Shown here piece by piece: positions 1-10,918 of a stretch of 64,000 nt of DNA. The position numbers were made by a program, and so were the translations under genes. Positions within the stretch are counted from its first letter, which is position 1; each line of letters begins with the position of its first letter. The stretch is from Flavobacteriaceae bacterium. GTDB lineage: Bacteria > Bacteroidota > Bacteroidia > Flavobacteriales > Flavobacteriaceae. The notes beneath the pieces were generated by a model that searched no databases, was not told the DNA's origin, and saw nothing but the letters and a program-made list of their open reading frames with translations. Where the stretch lies: positions 1 to 64,000 of the forward strand of contig JAAZVY010000002.1 in NCBI GenBank assembly GCA_018623195.1, given 5' to 3'.

Positions 1-762
1 GATACGCATATTCATCTTTATGCCGATGATTTTGCGCATGATTTGCCTGCTCTTGTAGCTGAGGCCGAAAAGCGGGTGACTCCCCGCTTTTTTTTGCCGG
101 CTATTGACTCTGAATTCTCAGCAGCCATGGATCAGGTTCTTGAGGCCTACCCGGATCGGGTGCATTTAATGGCTGGATTACATCCGACACATGTCAAAGA
201 AAATGTAGAGGTTGAACTTCAACATGTTAAGGAGCGCCTGGATAGTATTGACGCCGTTGCAGTGGGTGAAATTGGCATTGATCTCTATTGGGATGACAGC
301 TTTAAAGAGGCTCAAATCTATGCTTTTGAGAAGCAGATGGTCTGGGCGAGTGAGCGCAACTTGCCAATTGTTATTCATTGCCGTGATGCTTTTAATGAAG
401 TATTTGAGTCTGTCGAGCGAATGAAGAATCAAGGGCATACGATTACAGGTATTTTACACTGTTTCACGGGTAATCTTGAACAGGCTAAGCATGCAATCTC
501 TCTCGGTCTCCACTTGGGGATTGGAGGTGTCGCCACCTTTAAGAATGGTAAAATTGACACCTTTTTATCACAAATAGGTCTAGAACATATAGTGCTAGAG
601 ACCGATGGGCCTTATCTCGCTCCTGTTCCACACAGAGGAAAGCGAAATGAACCGGCCTATCTTAGGCTAATTGCTGACCGAGTAGCGGATATTTATCAGA
701 TTTCAACTGAAGAGTTGGCGAAGATTACCTCGTCGAATTCACTTCGTATCTTCAAAAGGTAA
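1..762 (+). CDS. tatD: TatD family metal-dependent hydrolase/DNase (5' truncated by window edge)
   Basis: Frame 1 is open from base 1 (DTHIHLYADDFAHDLPALV...), upstream of the listed ORF start at 43. Motifs DTHIHL, GLHPT, GEIGID, HCRD, HCFTG, ETDGPYL. Confidence 0.93.
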   Translation, partial: DTHIHLYADDFAHDLPALVAEAEKRVTPRFFLPAIDSEFSAAMDQVLEAYPDRVHLMAGLHPTHVKENVEVELQHVKERLDSIDAVAVGEIGIDLYWDDSFKEAQIYAFEKQMVWASERNLPIVIHCRDAFNEVFESVERMKNQGHTITGILHCFTGNLEQAKHAISLGLHLGIGGVATFKNGKIDTFLSQIGLEHIVLETDGPYLAPVPHRGKRNEPAYLRLIADRVADIYQISTEELAKITSSNSLRIFKR

Positions 763-1793
763 TGAGGCCAAAGATTCTACTTATTTATACGGGTGGTACA
801 ATTGGGATGCGCAGGCACCCAGATACGGGTAGCCTTGCACCATTAAATTTCGACCGTTTACTAGACCGGGTAGGAGAGCTACGTCAACTCGATTGTGATA
901 TTCACCATGTTAGTGTTGCCGCTCCTAAAGATAGTTCAGAAATAGAATCTGCGGATTGGATCGAAATCCAAGATTTGGTTCTTATCAATGAAGCCGATTA
1001 CGATGGGTTTGTAGTTCTTCATGGATCGGATACCATGAGTTACTCAGCCTCAGCCCTAAGTTTTTTGCTTTTAGGCTTAAATAAACCTGTAGTTTTTACG
1101 GGCTCCCAGTTACCCATAGGGGATCTTAGAACCGATGCGAAGGAGAATTTAATTACCTCTGTGCAAATAGCGAGTTTAAGGAATGCGAATAATGAGCCTA
1201 TATTAAAAGAGGTTGGATTGTATTTCGAGTACAAATTATATCGTGCGAATCGCAGTATTAAGTTAAGTGCTGAGCATTTCGAGGCTTTTAGCTCTCCAAA
1301 CATGCAACCCTTAATTACTGCTGGAGTACACCTTGATTACGACACTCGAAATTTTATCCAAACAAAAGCCATTCCGAGTATTCGCTCACTGGCTCATATC
1401 CCTGCGTCTGTATACCTATTAAAGTTGCATCCGAATATGTCTGAATGGGCTTTTCGCTTAGTTGAGCAAGCAGATGGCATTAAGACGGTTGTGCTCGAAA
1501 CCTTTGGTGCAGGCAATGCGATGAAATCTAAGGAGCTGGTACGAATGCTCCAATATTGTCAAGAGAAATCTATTACTGTTGTTAATTGTACACAATGTGC
1601 TAAGGGCTCTGTTTCTATGGGTATGTATGAGGCAAGTAATGATTTTAAAAAGTTTGGTGTGCTAGACGGAGGAGATATGACTACTGAAGCTACACTTGCT
1701 AAGGCGATGGTTTTAGGTGCCTTAAATTGGGACGTCGTAGAATTTAGAAAAACACTCATTTCCCCATTATGTGGTGAAATTTCTAGAAATTAA
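762..1793 (+). CDS. ansA: Type I (cytoplasmic) L-asparaginase
   Basis: IYTGGTIGM and VLHGSDTMSYSASALSFLL motifs; overlaps tatD stop by 1 nt. Confidence 0.93.
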   Translation: MRPKILLIYTGGTIGMRRHPDTGSLAPLNFDRLLDRVGELRQLDCDIHHVSVAAPKDSSEIESADWIEIQDLVLINEADYDGFVVLHGSDTMSYSASALSFLLLGLNKPVVFTGSQLPIGDLRTDAKENLITSVQIASLRNANNEPILKEVGLYFEYKLYRANRSIKLSAEHFEAFSSPNMQPLITAGVHLDYDTRNFIQTKAIPSIRSLAHIPASVYLLKLHPNMSEWAFRLVEQADGIKTVVLETFGAGNAMKSKELVRMLQYCQEKSITVVNCTQCAKGSVSMGMYEASNDFKKFGVLDGGDMTTEATLAKAMVLGALNWDVVEFRKTLISPLCGEISRN

Positions 1794-1908
1794 CGCATCC
1801 AATTTTTTTACGTCTGTTATTTTTTGTTTCTTGGTCATCGCTTCTAAAAGAGCAAAACATTATTTTTTATCTTTAACTCGTTAACTAACAAATTTTAAGT
1901 CAAAAAAA

Positions 1909-2637
1909 ATGAAAAAAATATCGTTAACCTTAGCTACTGCTGGAATGTTCATCTTAGGTTCAGCTTCTGCTTCTGCAGCTGTTCTACAAGAAGAGGCTGC
2001 TGCTTCTAAAGGATTTACTCAAGTGCTTAAAGAGCAGTTTATCCAAGGGGGTCCTGCCTTCATGGGTATCGTACTTCTTTGTCTTATCTTAGGACTTGCT
2101 GTTGCCATCGAGCGTATCATTTACCTAAATATGGCTACAACTAACACTACTGCACTTAAAGAGAGTGTTGAGGAGGCTTTAGCTTCAGGTGGAGTTGAAG
2201 AGGCAAAAAATGTTTGCCGTGAGACTGCTGGTCCTGTTGCTTCAATTTACTACCAAGGTTTAGAGCGTTCAGGCGAAGGTCTTGAGGCTGCTGAGAAAGC
2301 GGTTGTTTCTTATGGTGGAGTTCAAATGGGACAACTTGAGAAAAATGTTTCTTGGTTATCACTTTTCATCGCGATTGCACCGATGCTTGGATTCATGGGT
2401 ACGGTAATCGGTATGATTCAGGCTTTCCAAAAGATTGCTGCTGTAGGTAACCTATCAGCTTCACTTATTGCAGGTGATATCCAGGTAGCACTTTTAACTA
2501 CTGTATTCGGTCTTATTACTGCGATTATCCTTCAGATTTTCTACAACTACATTATTGCAAAAATTGATGCGATTGTAAATGATATGGAAGATTCTTCTAT
2601 CTCATTAATCGACATGCTTGCCGCTTCTAAGAAGTAA
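1909..2637 (+). CDS. exbB: MotA/TolQ/ExbB proton channel family protein
   Basis: Signal-like N-terminus, then typical ExbB core (APMLGFMGTVIGMIQAFQ, LLTTVFGLITAI). Confidence 0.9.
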   Translation: MKKISLTLATAGMFILGSASASAAVLQEEAAASKGFTQVLKEQFIQGGPAFMGIVLLCLILGLAVAIERIIYLNMATTNTTALKESVEEALASGGVEEAKNVCRETAGPVASIYYQGLERSGEGLEAAEKAVVSYGGVQMGQLEKNVSWLSLFIAIAPMLGFMGTVIGMIQAFQKIAAVGNLSASLIAGDIQVALLTTVFGLITAIILQIFYNYIIAKIDAIVNDMEDSSISLIDMLAASKK

Positions 2638-2664
2638 TTTGTAGAACGTATAAAATCTTAAGTC

Positions 2665-3111
2665 ATGCACAAAATCATTAAAATAGTTCTAATCGTCCTA
2701 GGGGTGCTTTCAGCGATCCTTTGGTACAGCCTACCAGCTTCGGATATGCCGCCAAGCCAGGCGATTGAGAGCCTTCCAATGGATCTTATGTTTAAGATCG
2801 TATTCCTATTATTGTTAATTGCTACTGCTGCTTCTGTATTCTTTGGATTAAAGAAGACTTTTACTTCAGAAGGTGGTCTTAAGCGAGTTCTTAAAACTCT
2901 TGCATTCGCTGGAGTACTTACGCTCGTTGGTTACCTAATGGCAGGTGGAGAAGAAGCTGTTGTTGAGGCAGTTCAAACAGAAAGAGGATTAACTACAACC
3001 GTAGGTACGGTAAAAACTATTGGTACACTGCTAAACATCTTCTTCGGAATGGTGCTTATTGCGATCGTACTTATGGTAATCCCTGGCCTAAAGCGTTTAA
3101 CCGGAAGATAA
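2665..3111 (+). CDS. Small multi-TM hypothetical protein in Exb module
   Basis: 148-aa ORF with several hydrophobic segments between exbB and exbD, same strand, short spacers. Confidence 0.75.
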   Translation: MHKIIKIVLIVLGVLSAILWYSLPASDMPPSQAIESLPMDLMFKIVFLLLLIATAASVFFGLKKTFTSEGGLKRVLKTLAFAGVLTLVGYLMAGGEEAVVEAVQTERGLTTTVGTVKTIGTLLNIFFGMVLIAIVLMVIPGLKRLTGR

Positions 3112-3123
3112 AAATTCAGAGAT

Positions 3124-3744
3124 ATGCCAAGAAGAAAAGGAGCACCAGAGGTTAATGCCGGCTCTATGGCGGATATCGCATTCTTGCTACTCATCTTTTT
3201 CCTAGTAACTACTACTATCGAAACAGATGCTGGACTCGACCGAATGCTTCCGCCGATTGAACCGCCTGACACCGATGTTGTAATTAAGCAAAAGAATATC
3301 TTCACCGTAAGTATCAATAAGTCGGGTCAACTTTTAGTTGAAGAAGAGCTTATGAACTTAGAAGATCTTAGAGATGCGGCTATTGCATTCTTAGATAACG
3401 GTGGAGCACCTGCAGGTTCACCTGAGTATTGTAACTATTGTCAAGGAAAGCGCGACGCATCTTCATCAGATAATCCTCAAAAGGCGATTATCTCCCTGAA
3501 GAACGATCGTGAAACGGCTTACAAGACCTACATTACTGTTCAAAATGAATTAGTTGGTGCTTATAACGACCTTAGAAACCGTGAGTCTCGTCGTTTATAC
3601 AATAGAGACTTTACAGAGATGGAGAGTGAATACCTAAATCCTGAAACCCCTTCTAGTGTTCGTGACGAACTCAAGGAGAAAGTTCAGCGCATTCAAGAGC
3701 TATTTCCTCAAAAATTATCTGAGGCTGAAACCAGTAAAATTTAA
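3124..3744 (+). CDS. exbD: ExbD/TolR biopolymer transport protein
   Basis: N-terminal MADIAFLLLIFFLVTTTI TM segment typical of ExbD. Confidence 0.88.
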   Translation: MPRRKGAPEVNAGSMADIAFLLLIFFLVTTTIETDAGLDRMLPPIEPPDTDVVIKQKNIFTVSINKSGQLLVEEELMNLEDLRDAAIAFLDNGGAPAGSPEYCNYCQGKRDASSSDNPQKAIISLKNDRETAYKTYITVQNELVGAYNDLRNRESRRLYNRDFTEMESEYLNPETPSSVRDELKEKVQRIQELFPQKLSEAETSKI

Positions 3745-3762
3745 TTTTAAGAATTAGAGATC

Positions 3763-4245
3763 ATGTCAAAATTTGCCAAGAAAAAAGATGGGGATTTGCC
3801 AGCGGTATCGACAGCTTCGCTACCTGATATCGTATTCATGCTACTCTTTTTCTTTATGACGGTTACTACTATGAAGGATAGTTCACTACTTGTAGAGAAT
3901 GTTCTTCCTAATGCCGATCAGATTAAGAAACTCGAGAAAAAGGATCGTGTGATTTATATCTACGCTGGTAAGCCAACCCAAGAGTATGTAAAGACTTTCG
4001 GTGAGGAGCCTAAGATTCAGTTGAACGATAAGTTCGCGAATGTTAGTGAGGTAGGTTCTTATGTTTTAGCAGAAAGAGCTACCAAACCACAAGAACTTCA
4101 GAATGTACTTACTACGGCTCTTAAAGTCGATAAAAATGCCTCTATGGGTATTGTTATGGATATTAAGCAAGAGCTTAGAAAAGTAAATGCGCTGAAAGTA
4201 AACTATACTACTTATGAGGGTAATGCCTTCAACAACATTCAGTAG
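3763..4245 (+). CDS. exbD: ExbD/TolR biopolymer transport protein (second copy)
   Basis: ASLPDIVFMLLFFFMTVTTM ExbD TM motif. Confidence 0.87.
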   Translation: MSKFAKKKDGDLPAVSTASLPDIVFMLLFFFMTVTTMKDSSLLVENVLPNADQIKKLEKKDRVIYIYAGKPTQEYVKTFGEEPKIQLNDKFANVSEVGSYVLAERATKPQELQNVLTTALKVDKNASMGIVMDIKQELRKVNALKVNYTTYEGNAFNNIQ

Positions 4246-4265
4246 ATAGTTCCTCTATATTATTT

Positions 4266-4293
4266 AAAAAGGCCTCCATTGGAGGCCTTTTTT
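4266..4293. terminator. Bidirectional Rho-independent terminator between convergent exbD and rpoN
   Basis: aaaaaggcctccattggaggcctttttt: GC-rich stem with A-tract/T-tract on the two sides. Confidence 0.9.
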
Positions 4294-4294
4294 A

Positions 4295-5740
4295 TTATAA
4301 ACTTTTTCGCAAACGCGCTACGGGCAGGTCTAGTTGTTCTCGATACTTTGCGACGGTTCGTCTTGCTACTTTATATCCTTTTTCTTTAAGTAGTTTGCCT
4401 AATTTCTCATCGGTAAGTGGCTTGCTTTTGTCTTCTGATTCTATTAGTTCTTTTAAAATAGATTTAATTTCCCTGGTAGACACGCTTTCTCCTTCTTCGT
4501 TAGTCATTGCCTCCGAGAAGTAGCTTTTTACAAGTTGAGTCCCATACGGAGTGTCTATGTACTTGCTATTGGCTACGCGCGATATGGTTGAAATATCAAG
4601 ACCGGTTAGTTCTGCTATATCTCTTAAAATCATCGGTTTTAAATCTCTTTCGTCCCCACTTAGAAAATATGCGGTTTGATAATTGACGATCGCCTGAAGA
4701 GTTACGATAAGGGTTTGTTGTCGTTGTCTAATTGCGTCAATGAACCACTTGGCTGCATCCAATTTTTGTTTTACAAACTGTACGGCCTCCTTTTGCGTTG
4801 GGTTACTTCCTCCTTGTTTATAGGTCTCAAAAAGTTCTTTGTAAGAACGTGAGAGGTGAAGTTCTGGTGCATTTCTGGCGTTGATTTGTAGGTCGATTTG
4901 ATCGTCTTCAATCCTCAAAATAAAGTCAGGTACAACCTGGCGATTTATTCGAAGTCCTGTTGAAAAGCCTCCTCCAGGTTTAGGATTAAGTCTTTCAATT
5001 TTTGCAATCGCTGTTTTTAAAGCGTCTTCATCGATTTTGTGTTTTTGTAGGATTTTATCGAAGTGCTTTTTCGAAAACAAGTCGAAACTTTCGTCAATGA
5101 TTTCGATAGCCAAATCGCGTGAGGCACTTCTTGTTTGACGTTTTAATTGTAGGCTAAGGCATTCTGCTATATCTCTTGCTCCGATCCCTGCTGGGTCTAA
5201 TTGTTGCACGGTAACCAGAGCCTCCTTAAGTTGGTCTTCATTTATGAATAGGCCCACACTAAATGCGAGGTCGTCGATAATATCTTCTAATGGTCTTCTG
5301 AGGTAACCACTTTCATCTAGACTTCCAACGAGATATTCTGAGATTAGATATTGCTCAGGTTCTAGATTAAAGGTGGATAACTGCTCGATTAAAAAACCAT
5401 AGAAGGTCTGTCCGGCAGCATAGGGTGTTTGATTTTCATCTTCAGCTGGGGAACTTGATAGACTCGTTTTATAATCTGGGGTATCGTCATCACTGAGATA
5501 TTCTTCAATATTGATTTCCTCAGATTGATCCTCCTCGGTCGATTCAAAATCGTCATTCGTCTCGATTTCGAAGGGGTCTTCAGATTCCTCCTTGCCTGTT
5601 TCTAAGGCAGGGTTTTCTTCAATCTCTTGCTTAATACGTTCCTCAAATGCTTGAGTGGGCAGCTGAATTAACTTCATCAGCTGAATCTGCTGTGGTGACA
5701 GCTTTTGACTTAGCTTTAATTGAAGATGCTGCTTTAACAT
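4295..5740 (-). CDS. rpoN: RNA polymerase sigma-54 factor
   Basis: Q-rich region I (LKQHLQLKLSQKLSPQQIQLMKLIQLP), DPAGIGARDIAECL, C-terminal ARRTVAKYREQLDLPVARLRK (RpoN box). Confidence 0.96.
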   Translation of the reverse strand: MLKQHLQLKLSQKLSPQQIQLMKLIQLPTQAFEERIKQEIEENPALETGKEESEDPFEIETNDDFESTEEDQSEEINIEEYLSDDDTPDYKTSLSSSPAEDENQTPYAAGQTFYGFLIEQLSTFNLEPEQYLISEYLVGSLDESGYLRRPLEDIIDDLAFSVGLFINEDQLKEALVTVQQLDPAGIGARDIAECLSLQLKRQTRSASRDLAIEIIDESFDLFSKKHFDKILQKHKIDEDALKTAIAKIERLNPKPGGGFSTGLRINRQVVPDFILRIEDDQIDLQINARNAPELHLSRSYKELFETYKQGGSNPTQKEAVQFVKQKLDAAKWFIDAIRQRQQTLIVTLQAIVNYQTAYFLSGDERDLKPMILRDIAELTGLDISTISRVANSKYIDTPYGTQLVKSYFSEAMTNEEGESVSTREIKSILKELIESEDKSKPLTDEKLGKLLKEKGYKVARRTVAKYREQLDLPVARLRKSL

Positions 5741-5743
5741 GTC

Positions 5744-7177
5744 TTAAAATTCGGCGTTCTGAGGTGTGCGTGGGTAAGGTATGACATCGCGGATATTTCC
5801 CATACCCGTAGCAAATAATACGAGTCTTTCGAATCCCAAACCAAAACCGCTGTGAACCGCTGATCCAAAGCGTCTTAGATCGAGATACCAATAAAGTTCT
5901 TCTTCATCGATACCTAGAACTTCCATTTTCTTTTTCAGAACATCAAGGCGCTCTTCACGTTGTGATCCACCAACGATCTCTCCAATACCTGGGAAAAGTA
6001 CATCCATGGCTCTTACGGTCTTCTCATCGTCATTTAAACGCATATAGAAGGCTTTGATATTGGCTGGATAATTGTAAAGGATTACAGGTGCGTTAAAATG
6101 CTTTTCAACAAGGTATCTTTCGTGTTCACTCTGCAAATCGATACCCCACTCATCAACAGGGTATTGAAAACGCTTCTTTTTATTCGCTTTGGAATTTCTT
6201 AGCACCTCAATAGCTTCAGTATAACTTACTCTCTTGAATTCGTTGTCGACAACAAAACGAAGTTTTTCGATAAGAGGCATTGGGCTTCTTTCGTTCTGAG
6301 GTTTGGTTTTTTCTTCGTCTAATAATCTGTTTTCAAGAAATTCTAGATCTTCTTTACAGTGCTCAAGCACATAACGAATGGTGTATTTAATGAAGTCCTC
6401 TGCGAGTTCCATGTTGTCTTCGAGATCGTAAAAGGCCATTTCTGGTTCGATCATCCAAAACTCTGCAAGGTGTCTTGAGGTATTTGAATTCTCTGCTCTA
6501 AAGGTTGGACCGAAGGTGTAGATCTTACCGAGCCCCATAGCATAAGTTTCTCCTTCAAGCTGCCCAGAAACAGTAAGATTCGTTTCTTTTCCGAAAAAGT
6601 CCTCCTTGTAGTCGATAGTTCCTTCTTCGTTGAGTGGTGGATTCTTTGGGTCTAAGGTTGAAACTCTGAACATTTCCCCAGCCCCCTCAGCATCTGATCC
6701 CGTGATAATAGGGGTATGCATATAGAAGAATCCTTGCTCGTTAAAATATTGATGAACAGCAAATGCTAGTTTCGAACGAACACGCATAATCGCAGAAAAG
6801 GTATTCGTTCTGATTCGTAGGTGCGCTTTTTCACGAAGAAATTCTAAACTGTGTTTCTTCGGTTGAATCGGATATTGATCGGGGTCAGAAGACCCCAGTA
6901 TTTCAAAAGTCTTTACTTGTACCTCAACCCTCTGACCTCTTCCTTGGCTTTCTTCTAATCTTCCGATTAATTTTAGGCAAGCGCCGGTATTAATTTCTTT
7001 TAGAAGTTTTTCATCGGTATTTTCAAAATCAATAACACACTGAAGATTTTGTAAAGTAGAACCATCGTTAATGGCTATAAAGCGGTTGCTTCTAAAGGTT
7101 CTTACCCATCCCATTACAATCACCTCATTTCCTATTTGAGGGTCTTCAAGTAGTGATTTGATCGTTGCTGTCTTCAT
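5744..7177 (-). CDS. asnS: Asparaginyl-tRNA synthetase
   Basis: Class II aaRS motifs: FRAENSNTSRHLAEFWMIEPEM, GFGLGFERLVLFATGMGNIRDVIPYPRTPQNAEF. Confidence 0.96.
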   Translation of the reverse strand: MKTATIKSLLEDPQIGNEVIVMGWVRTFRSNRFIAINDGSTLQNLQCVIDFENTDEKLLKEINTGACLKLIGRLEESQGRGQRVEVQVKTFEILGSSDPDQYPIQPKKHSLEFLREKAHLRIRTNTFSAIMRVRSKLAFAVHQYFNEQGFFYMHTPIITGSDAEGAGEMFRVSTLDPKNPPLNEEGTIDYKEDFFGKETNLTVSGQLEGETYAMGLGKIYTFGPTFRAENSNTSRHLAEFWMIEPEMAFYDLEDNMELAEDFIKYTIRYVLEHCKEDLEFLENRLLDEEKTKPQNERSPMPLIEKLRFVVDNEFKRVSYTEAIEVLRNSKANKKKRFQYPVDEWGIDLQSEHERYLVEKHFNAPVILYNYPANIKAFYMRLNDDEKTVRAMDVLFPGIGEIVGGSQREERLDVLKKKMEVLGIDEEELYWYLDLRRFGSAVHSGFGLGFERLVLFATGMGNIRDVIPYPRTPQNAEF

Positions 7178-7222
7178 TTTCTTATTTGTATATAGTAAAG
7201 ATACTTGTTCTTAAGTGGACCT

Positions 7223-9616
7223 CTAAGCTTCTGCCTCTACATCTTTAGGTAGAATGTCGATTTTAGGCTGCTTAAGTACTCGGTTATTCGCAATATTTCT
7301 TTCTAGCGACAGTAAAAGACATGGTAATAAAACAAGATTAGCAAGCATAGCGAATAGGAGGGTAGCGGATATCAATCCTCCTAGAGCCTTGGTGCCGCCG
7401 TAATTACTGATCATAAATACTGAGAACCCGAAAAACAATACAATCGAGGTATAAAACATGCTTACGCCAGTTTCTTTAAGAGCGGCATAAACAGACTTCT
7501 TGATTTGCCAGTTATTTTGCACTAATTCTTGTCGATATTTAGCCAAGAAGTGGATCGTGTCATCGACTGAAATTCCAAATGCAATACTGAAGATAAGGAT
7601 AGTCGAGGGTTTGATGGGAACTCCAATGAATCCCATAATACCGGCGGTAATAATTAACGGTAATAAATTAGGAACTAGAGAGATAACAATCATCTGGAAA
7701 GACCTAAAAAGATAGGCCATAAGCAGTGAAATTAATACGACTGCTAGGAATAAGGATAGTACTAAATTGTTTACGAGGTATCGTGTGCCCTTTAAATAGA
7801 GCAAGGCCTTTCCTGTTAGCGCCACATCATACCGTTCTTTTGGGAAGATTTTTTCTATCGATTTATTCAAATCCTCTTCAATTTCTTCCATACGACTTGT
7901 CTTTACATCCTTCATCATGAGTGAAAGTCGGATGCGTCTATTTTCGCTATCGACCATTGAGCTCGTAAGATCTGCTTCGCCGCTTAAAGCCGTATTTGCT
8001 GCATCTAGGATAAAATTGCGTTCTTGTCTTGTGGGCAACTGGTAATATTTTCGAAGTCCCTTGTAATAAGCTTGTTTTGCGTACTTAAAGAGGTTGCTGA
8101 TCGATAAGGGAGTCGACAGTTCAGGGTTTTCTCCAATTTCTTCAGACAGCTTTTCAACCCTAGATAGAGTAGCCCCAGATAGGGCACCATTTTCTTTTCC
8201 GGTATCTACCAGTATCTCTACCGGTAAGATTCCGTTAAAATCTTTTTCATAGAAGAGAATGTCTTCATAAAAATCGGTGTTCTTCGGTAGGTCTTCAATT
8301 CTACTACCCGTTATTTCAATTTGATAAATGCCAATGATACTTAATACGAGTACAACCACCGAGGTAATGTAAACGGTAATTCGATGCTCTCGAACAATAT
8401 TTTCCATGGTTTTTACAAATAGGTCAATCCATGGAGTGTTAAGGTGCTGCAGGTGTTTGTTTTTAGGCAGCGACATGTAACTGTAAATGATAGGAATAAT
8501 CAATAGAGAGAGTACGAATATCCCAATAATGTTGATTGAGGCAACAATACCGAATTCTCGAAGTAGACTGCTGCTTAATATAATAAAGGTGGCGAACCCT
8601 GAGGCTGTAGTTAAATTGGTCATTAGGGTCGCATTCCCTACTTTAGAAATTACACGGATCAGTGATCGTGCCTGATTTCCATGCTTCTTTACTTCTTGCT
8701 GATATTTGTTAATAAGGAAAATACAGTTCGGGATTCCGATTACAATAATTAAAGGGGGTATAAGTGCCGTTAAGATGGTTATTTCGAAACCTAATAAACC
8801 GATAATACCAAAGGACCAGCTTACTCCAATTAGCACAACCACCATAGAAATGAAAGTTGCTCTGTAGCTTCTAAAGAAAAAGAAAAAGATGAGAGCGGTA
8901 ACTAGTAAGGCTCCGATAACAAACAGAATCATTTCCTTTTTTAGAGTCTCTGCATTTCTAGTTTTGATATAAGGCATTCCAGAAATTTTCGCATCGGCTC
9001 CAGAAGCTCTTTCAAAGTTCTCCACGAGACTTTTGAATTCATTAAGAATGAACTCGCTTCGAACTTTGGTGTTGACCACATCGGGGTCCATGAATGCTAT
9101 AGTACGAATTGCCCTACTATTTGGGTCATAAATAAGGTTTTCGTAAAAAGGGAGACGTTCAAATAAATGATAGAGTTTAGATTTGGCATTTTCGTCACTC
9201 AGCGCCTCTCGTGGATTAAATGATTGTGCTTCGAGCTGATTACCCGAGCGAACGATCTCTTCAATATTGTCTAAGGATACAACATAAACAATTTCGGGGG
9301 CAGCTTCTAATTGTTTGCTAAGTCTATTCCAAGCGTTAAAGGAATTAGCCGTAAAGAGATCCCTGCCTTCTACCGCAATTAAAATGGCGTTGTCTTCTGC
9401 ACCAAATACATCGGTAAATTGAGTGTATTTAATGATCTCTGGGTGATCGGTGGGTAATACCGAGGTTTCCTCATTAGAGAATTTGACATGTCTCCATTGA
9501 GAAACAAAAAACGCAGTAAGTAGTATTAAACCAGCAATCCACCAAACGCGATTTCTCAAAATGATTCGCGCCACAAAAGGCCAAAAGCCTTCAAAAAATG
9601 TTGCTAGTTTCCCCAT
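7223..9616 (-). CDS. RND superfamily (MMPL-type) membrane protein
   Basis: Duplicated 6-TM architecture (SIAFGISVDDTIHFLAKYRQE; second half-repeat), 797 aa. Confidence 0.88.
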   Translation of the reverse strand: MGKLATFFEGFWPFVARIILRNRVWWIAGLILLTAFFVSQWRHVKFSNEETSVLPTDHPEIIKYTQFTDVFGAEDNAILIAVEGRDLFTANSFNAWNRLSKQLEAAPEIVYVVSLDNIEEIVRSGNQLEAQSFNPREALSDENAKSKLYHLFERLPFYENLIYDPNSRAIRTIAFMDPDVVNTKVRSEFILNEFKSLVENFERASGADAKISGMPYIKTRNAETLKKEMILFVIGALLVTALIFFFFFRSYRATFISMVVVLIGVSWSFGIIGLLGFEITILTALIPPLIIVIGIPNCIFLINKYQQEVKKHGNQARSLIRVISKVGNATLMTNLTTASGFATFIILSSSLLREFGIVASINIIGIFVLSLLIIPIIYSYMSLPKNKHLQHLNTPWIDLFVKTMENIVREHRITVYITSVVVLVLSIIGIYQIEITGSRIEDLPKNTDFYEDILFYEKDFNGILPVEILVDTGKENGALSGATLSRVEKLSEEIGENPELSTPLSISNLFKYAKQAYYKGLRKYYQLPTRQERNFILDAANTALSGEADLTSSMVDSENRRIRLSLMMKDVKTSRMEEIEEDLNKSIEKIFPKERYDVALTGKALLYLKGTRYLVNNLVLSLFLAVVLISLLMAYLFRSFQMIVISLVPNLLPLIITAGIMGFIGVPIKPSTILIFSIAFGISVDDTIHFLAKYRQELVQNNWQIKKSVYAALKETGVSMFYTSIVLFFGFSVFMISNYGGTKALGGLISATLLFAMLANLVLLPCLLLSLERNIANNRVLKQPKIDILPKDVEAEA

Positions 9617-9622
9617 GCTGGG

Positions 9623-10177
9623 TTATACCTTCATGATCTCTGCCTCTTTCACGCTAAGGGCGCTTTCGACCTTCGCAATAAACTTGTCAGTGAGTTCTTG
9701 CACATCTGACTCGGTATTTTTTAACAGGTCTTCAGAGATTTCTAATTTCTTTAACTCCTTATTGGCTTCTTGACGTGCAGAGCGGATACCAATTTTTGCA
9801 TCTTCTGACTCTGCTTTCGCCTGTTTCGCGAGGTCTCTACGACGTTCCTCAGTTAGCGGCGGAACGTTAATGATGATAATGTCTCCATTGTTCATCGGAT
9901 TGAACCCCAGGTTCGAATTGATAATCGATTTTTCAATTTCACCGAGTAGGTTCTTCTCCCAAGGCTGAACAACTAACGTTCTCGCGTCTGGAGTATTGAC
10001 ATTCGCTACCTGTGAAAGAGGAGTTTGAGCTCCATAGTAGTCGACAGTGACTGAAGAAAGCATTACTGGGTTGGCCTTACCCGCTCTAATTTTGATAAAT
10101 GCTTTTTCAAGGTGAGTAATAGAGGCAGTCATTTGCTCTTCTGCCATATCTAAAATCATCTGTATCTCTTCGTTCAT
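9623..10177 (-). CDS. frr: Ribosome recycling factor
   Basis: AGKANPVMLSSVTVDYYG, NVNTPDARTLVVQPWEKN, LTEERRRDLAKQAK. Start placed at MNEEIQM (10177) rather than the upstream in-frame start at 10213, which overlaps pyrH. Confidence 0.95.
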   Translation of the reverse strand: MNEEIQMILDMAEEQMTASITHLEKAFIKIRAGKANPVMLSSVTVDYYGAQTPLSQVANVNTPDARTLVVQPWEKNLLGEIEKSIINSNLGFNPMNNGDIIIINVPPLTEERRRDLAKQAKAESEDAKIGIRSARQEANKELKKLEISEDLLKNTESDVQELTDKFIAKVESALSVKEAEIMKV

Positions 10178-10181
10178 AGTC

Positions 10182-10889
10182 TTATAAATTAACAACGGTA
10201 CCCACGTCTTCACCAGTGACTACCTTCATTAGGTTTCCTTCTTTATTCATATCAAAAACAACGATTGGAAGCTCATTTTCTTGACTCAGCGTGAAGGCGG
10301 TGGTATCCATTACCTTTAGGCCTTTTCTCAAAACGTCCTCAAATGTTATTTCGTTATATCGTGTTGCGTTTTGGTCTTTTTCAGGGTCAGCACTGTAAAT
10401 ACCGTCAACTCGGGTTCCTTTCAGGATCACGTCTGCTTTAATCTCAATAGCTCTTAATACTGCAGCCGAATCGGTGGTGAAGTATGGGTTTCCTGTACCA
10501 CCACCAAAGATCACTACTCTTCCTTTTTCTAGGTGACGCATGGCTCGTCTTCGAATGAATGGCTCCGCAACTTCATCGATTTTGATTGCGGTTTGAACAC
10601 GTGTCTCGATCCCTTCGTTTTCTAGACTACTCTGCAGAGCGAGTGCATTAATTACTGTCGCTAGCATTCCCATGTGATCCCCTTGTACACGGTCAACTCC
10701 TTTGCTCGAACCTGATAGACCCCTGAAGATATTACCTCCACCGATAACGATGGCAACCTCAACCCCCTTATCTACGACGGCTTTGATTTCTTCTGCGTAT
10801 TCTTTTAAACGATCTGGGTCAATACCGTATTGCTGGTTTCCCATCAGAGCTTCTCCGCTCAATTTTAGTAGGATTCTTTGGTAGCGCAT
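10182..10889 (-). CDS. pyrH: Uridylate kinase
   Basis: [43 protein letters not shown]. Confidence 0.97.
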   Translation of the reverse strand: MRYQRILLKLSGEALMGNQQYGIDPDRLKEYAEEIKAVVDKGVEVAIVIGGGNIFRGLSGSSKGVDRVQGDHMGMLATVINALALQSSLENEGIETRVQTAIKIDEVAEPFIRRRAMRHLEKGRVVIFGGGTGNPYFTTDSAAVLRAIEIKADVILKGTRVDGIYSADPEKDQNATRYNEITFEDVLRKGLKVMDTTAFTLSQENELPIVVFDMNKEGNLMKVVTGEDVGTVVNL

Positions 10890-10918
10890 GAGTATAAGAT
10901 TCTAGCGGCAAAAATAAA

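Noticed and set aside
178-438. Antisense ORFs such as 178-438(-), 1040-1303(-), 2973-3317(-), 11425-11766(+), 42024-42638(-), 62833-63192(-)
   Set aside because: They lie opposite strongly supported genes and have no recognisable motifs; treated as shadow ORFs.
4266-4293. Hairpin between exbD and rpoN as a possible riboswitch or ncRNA
   Set aside because: It is a simple bidirectional terminator at a convergent junction.
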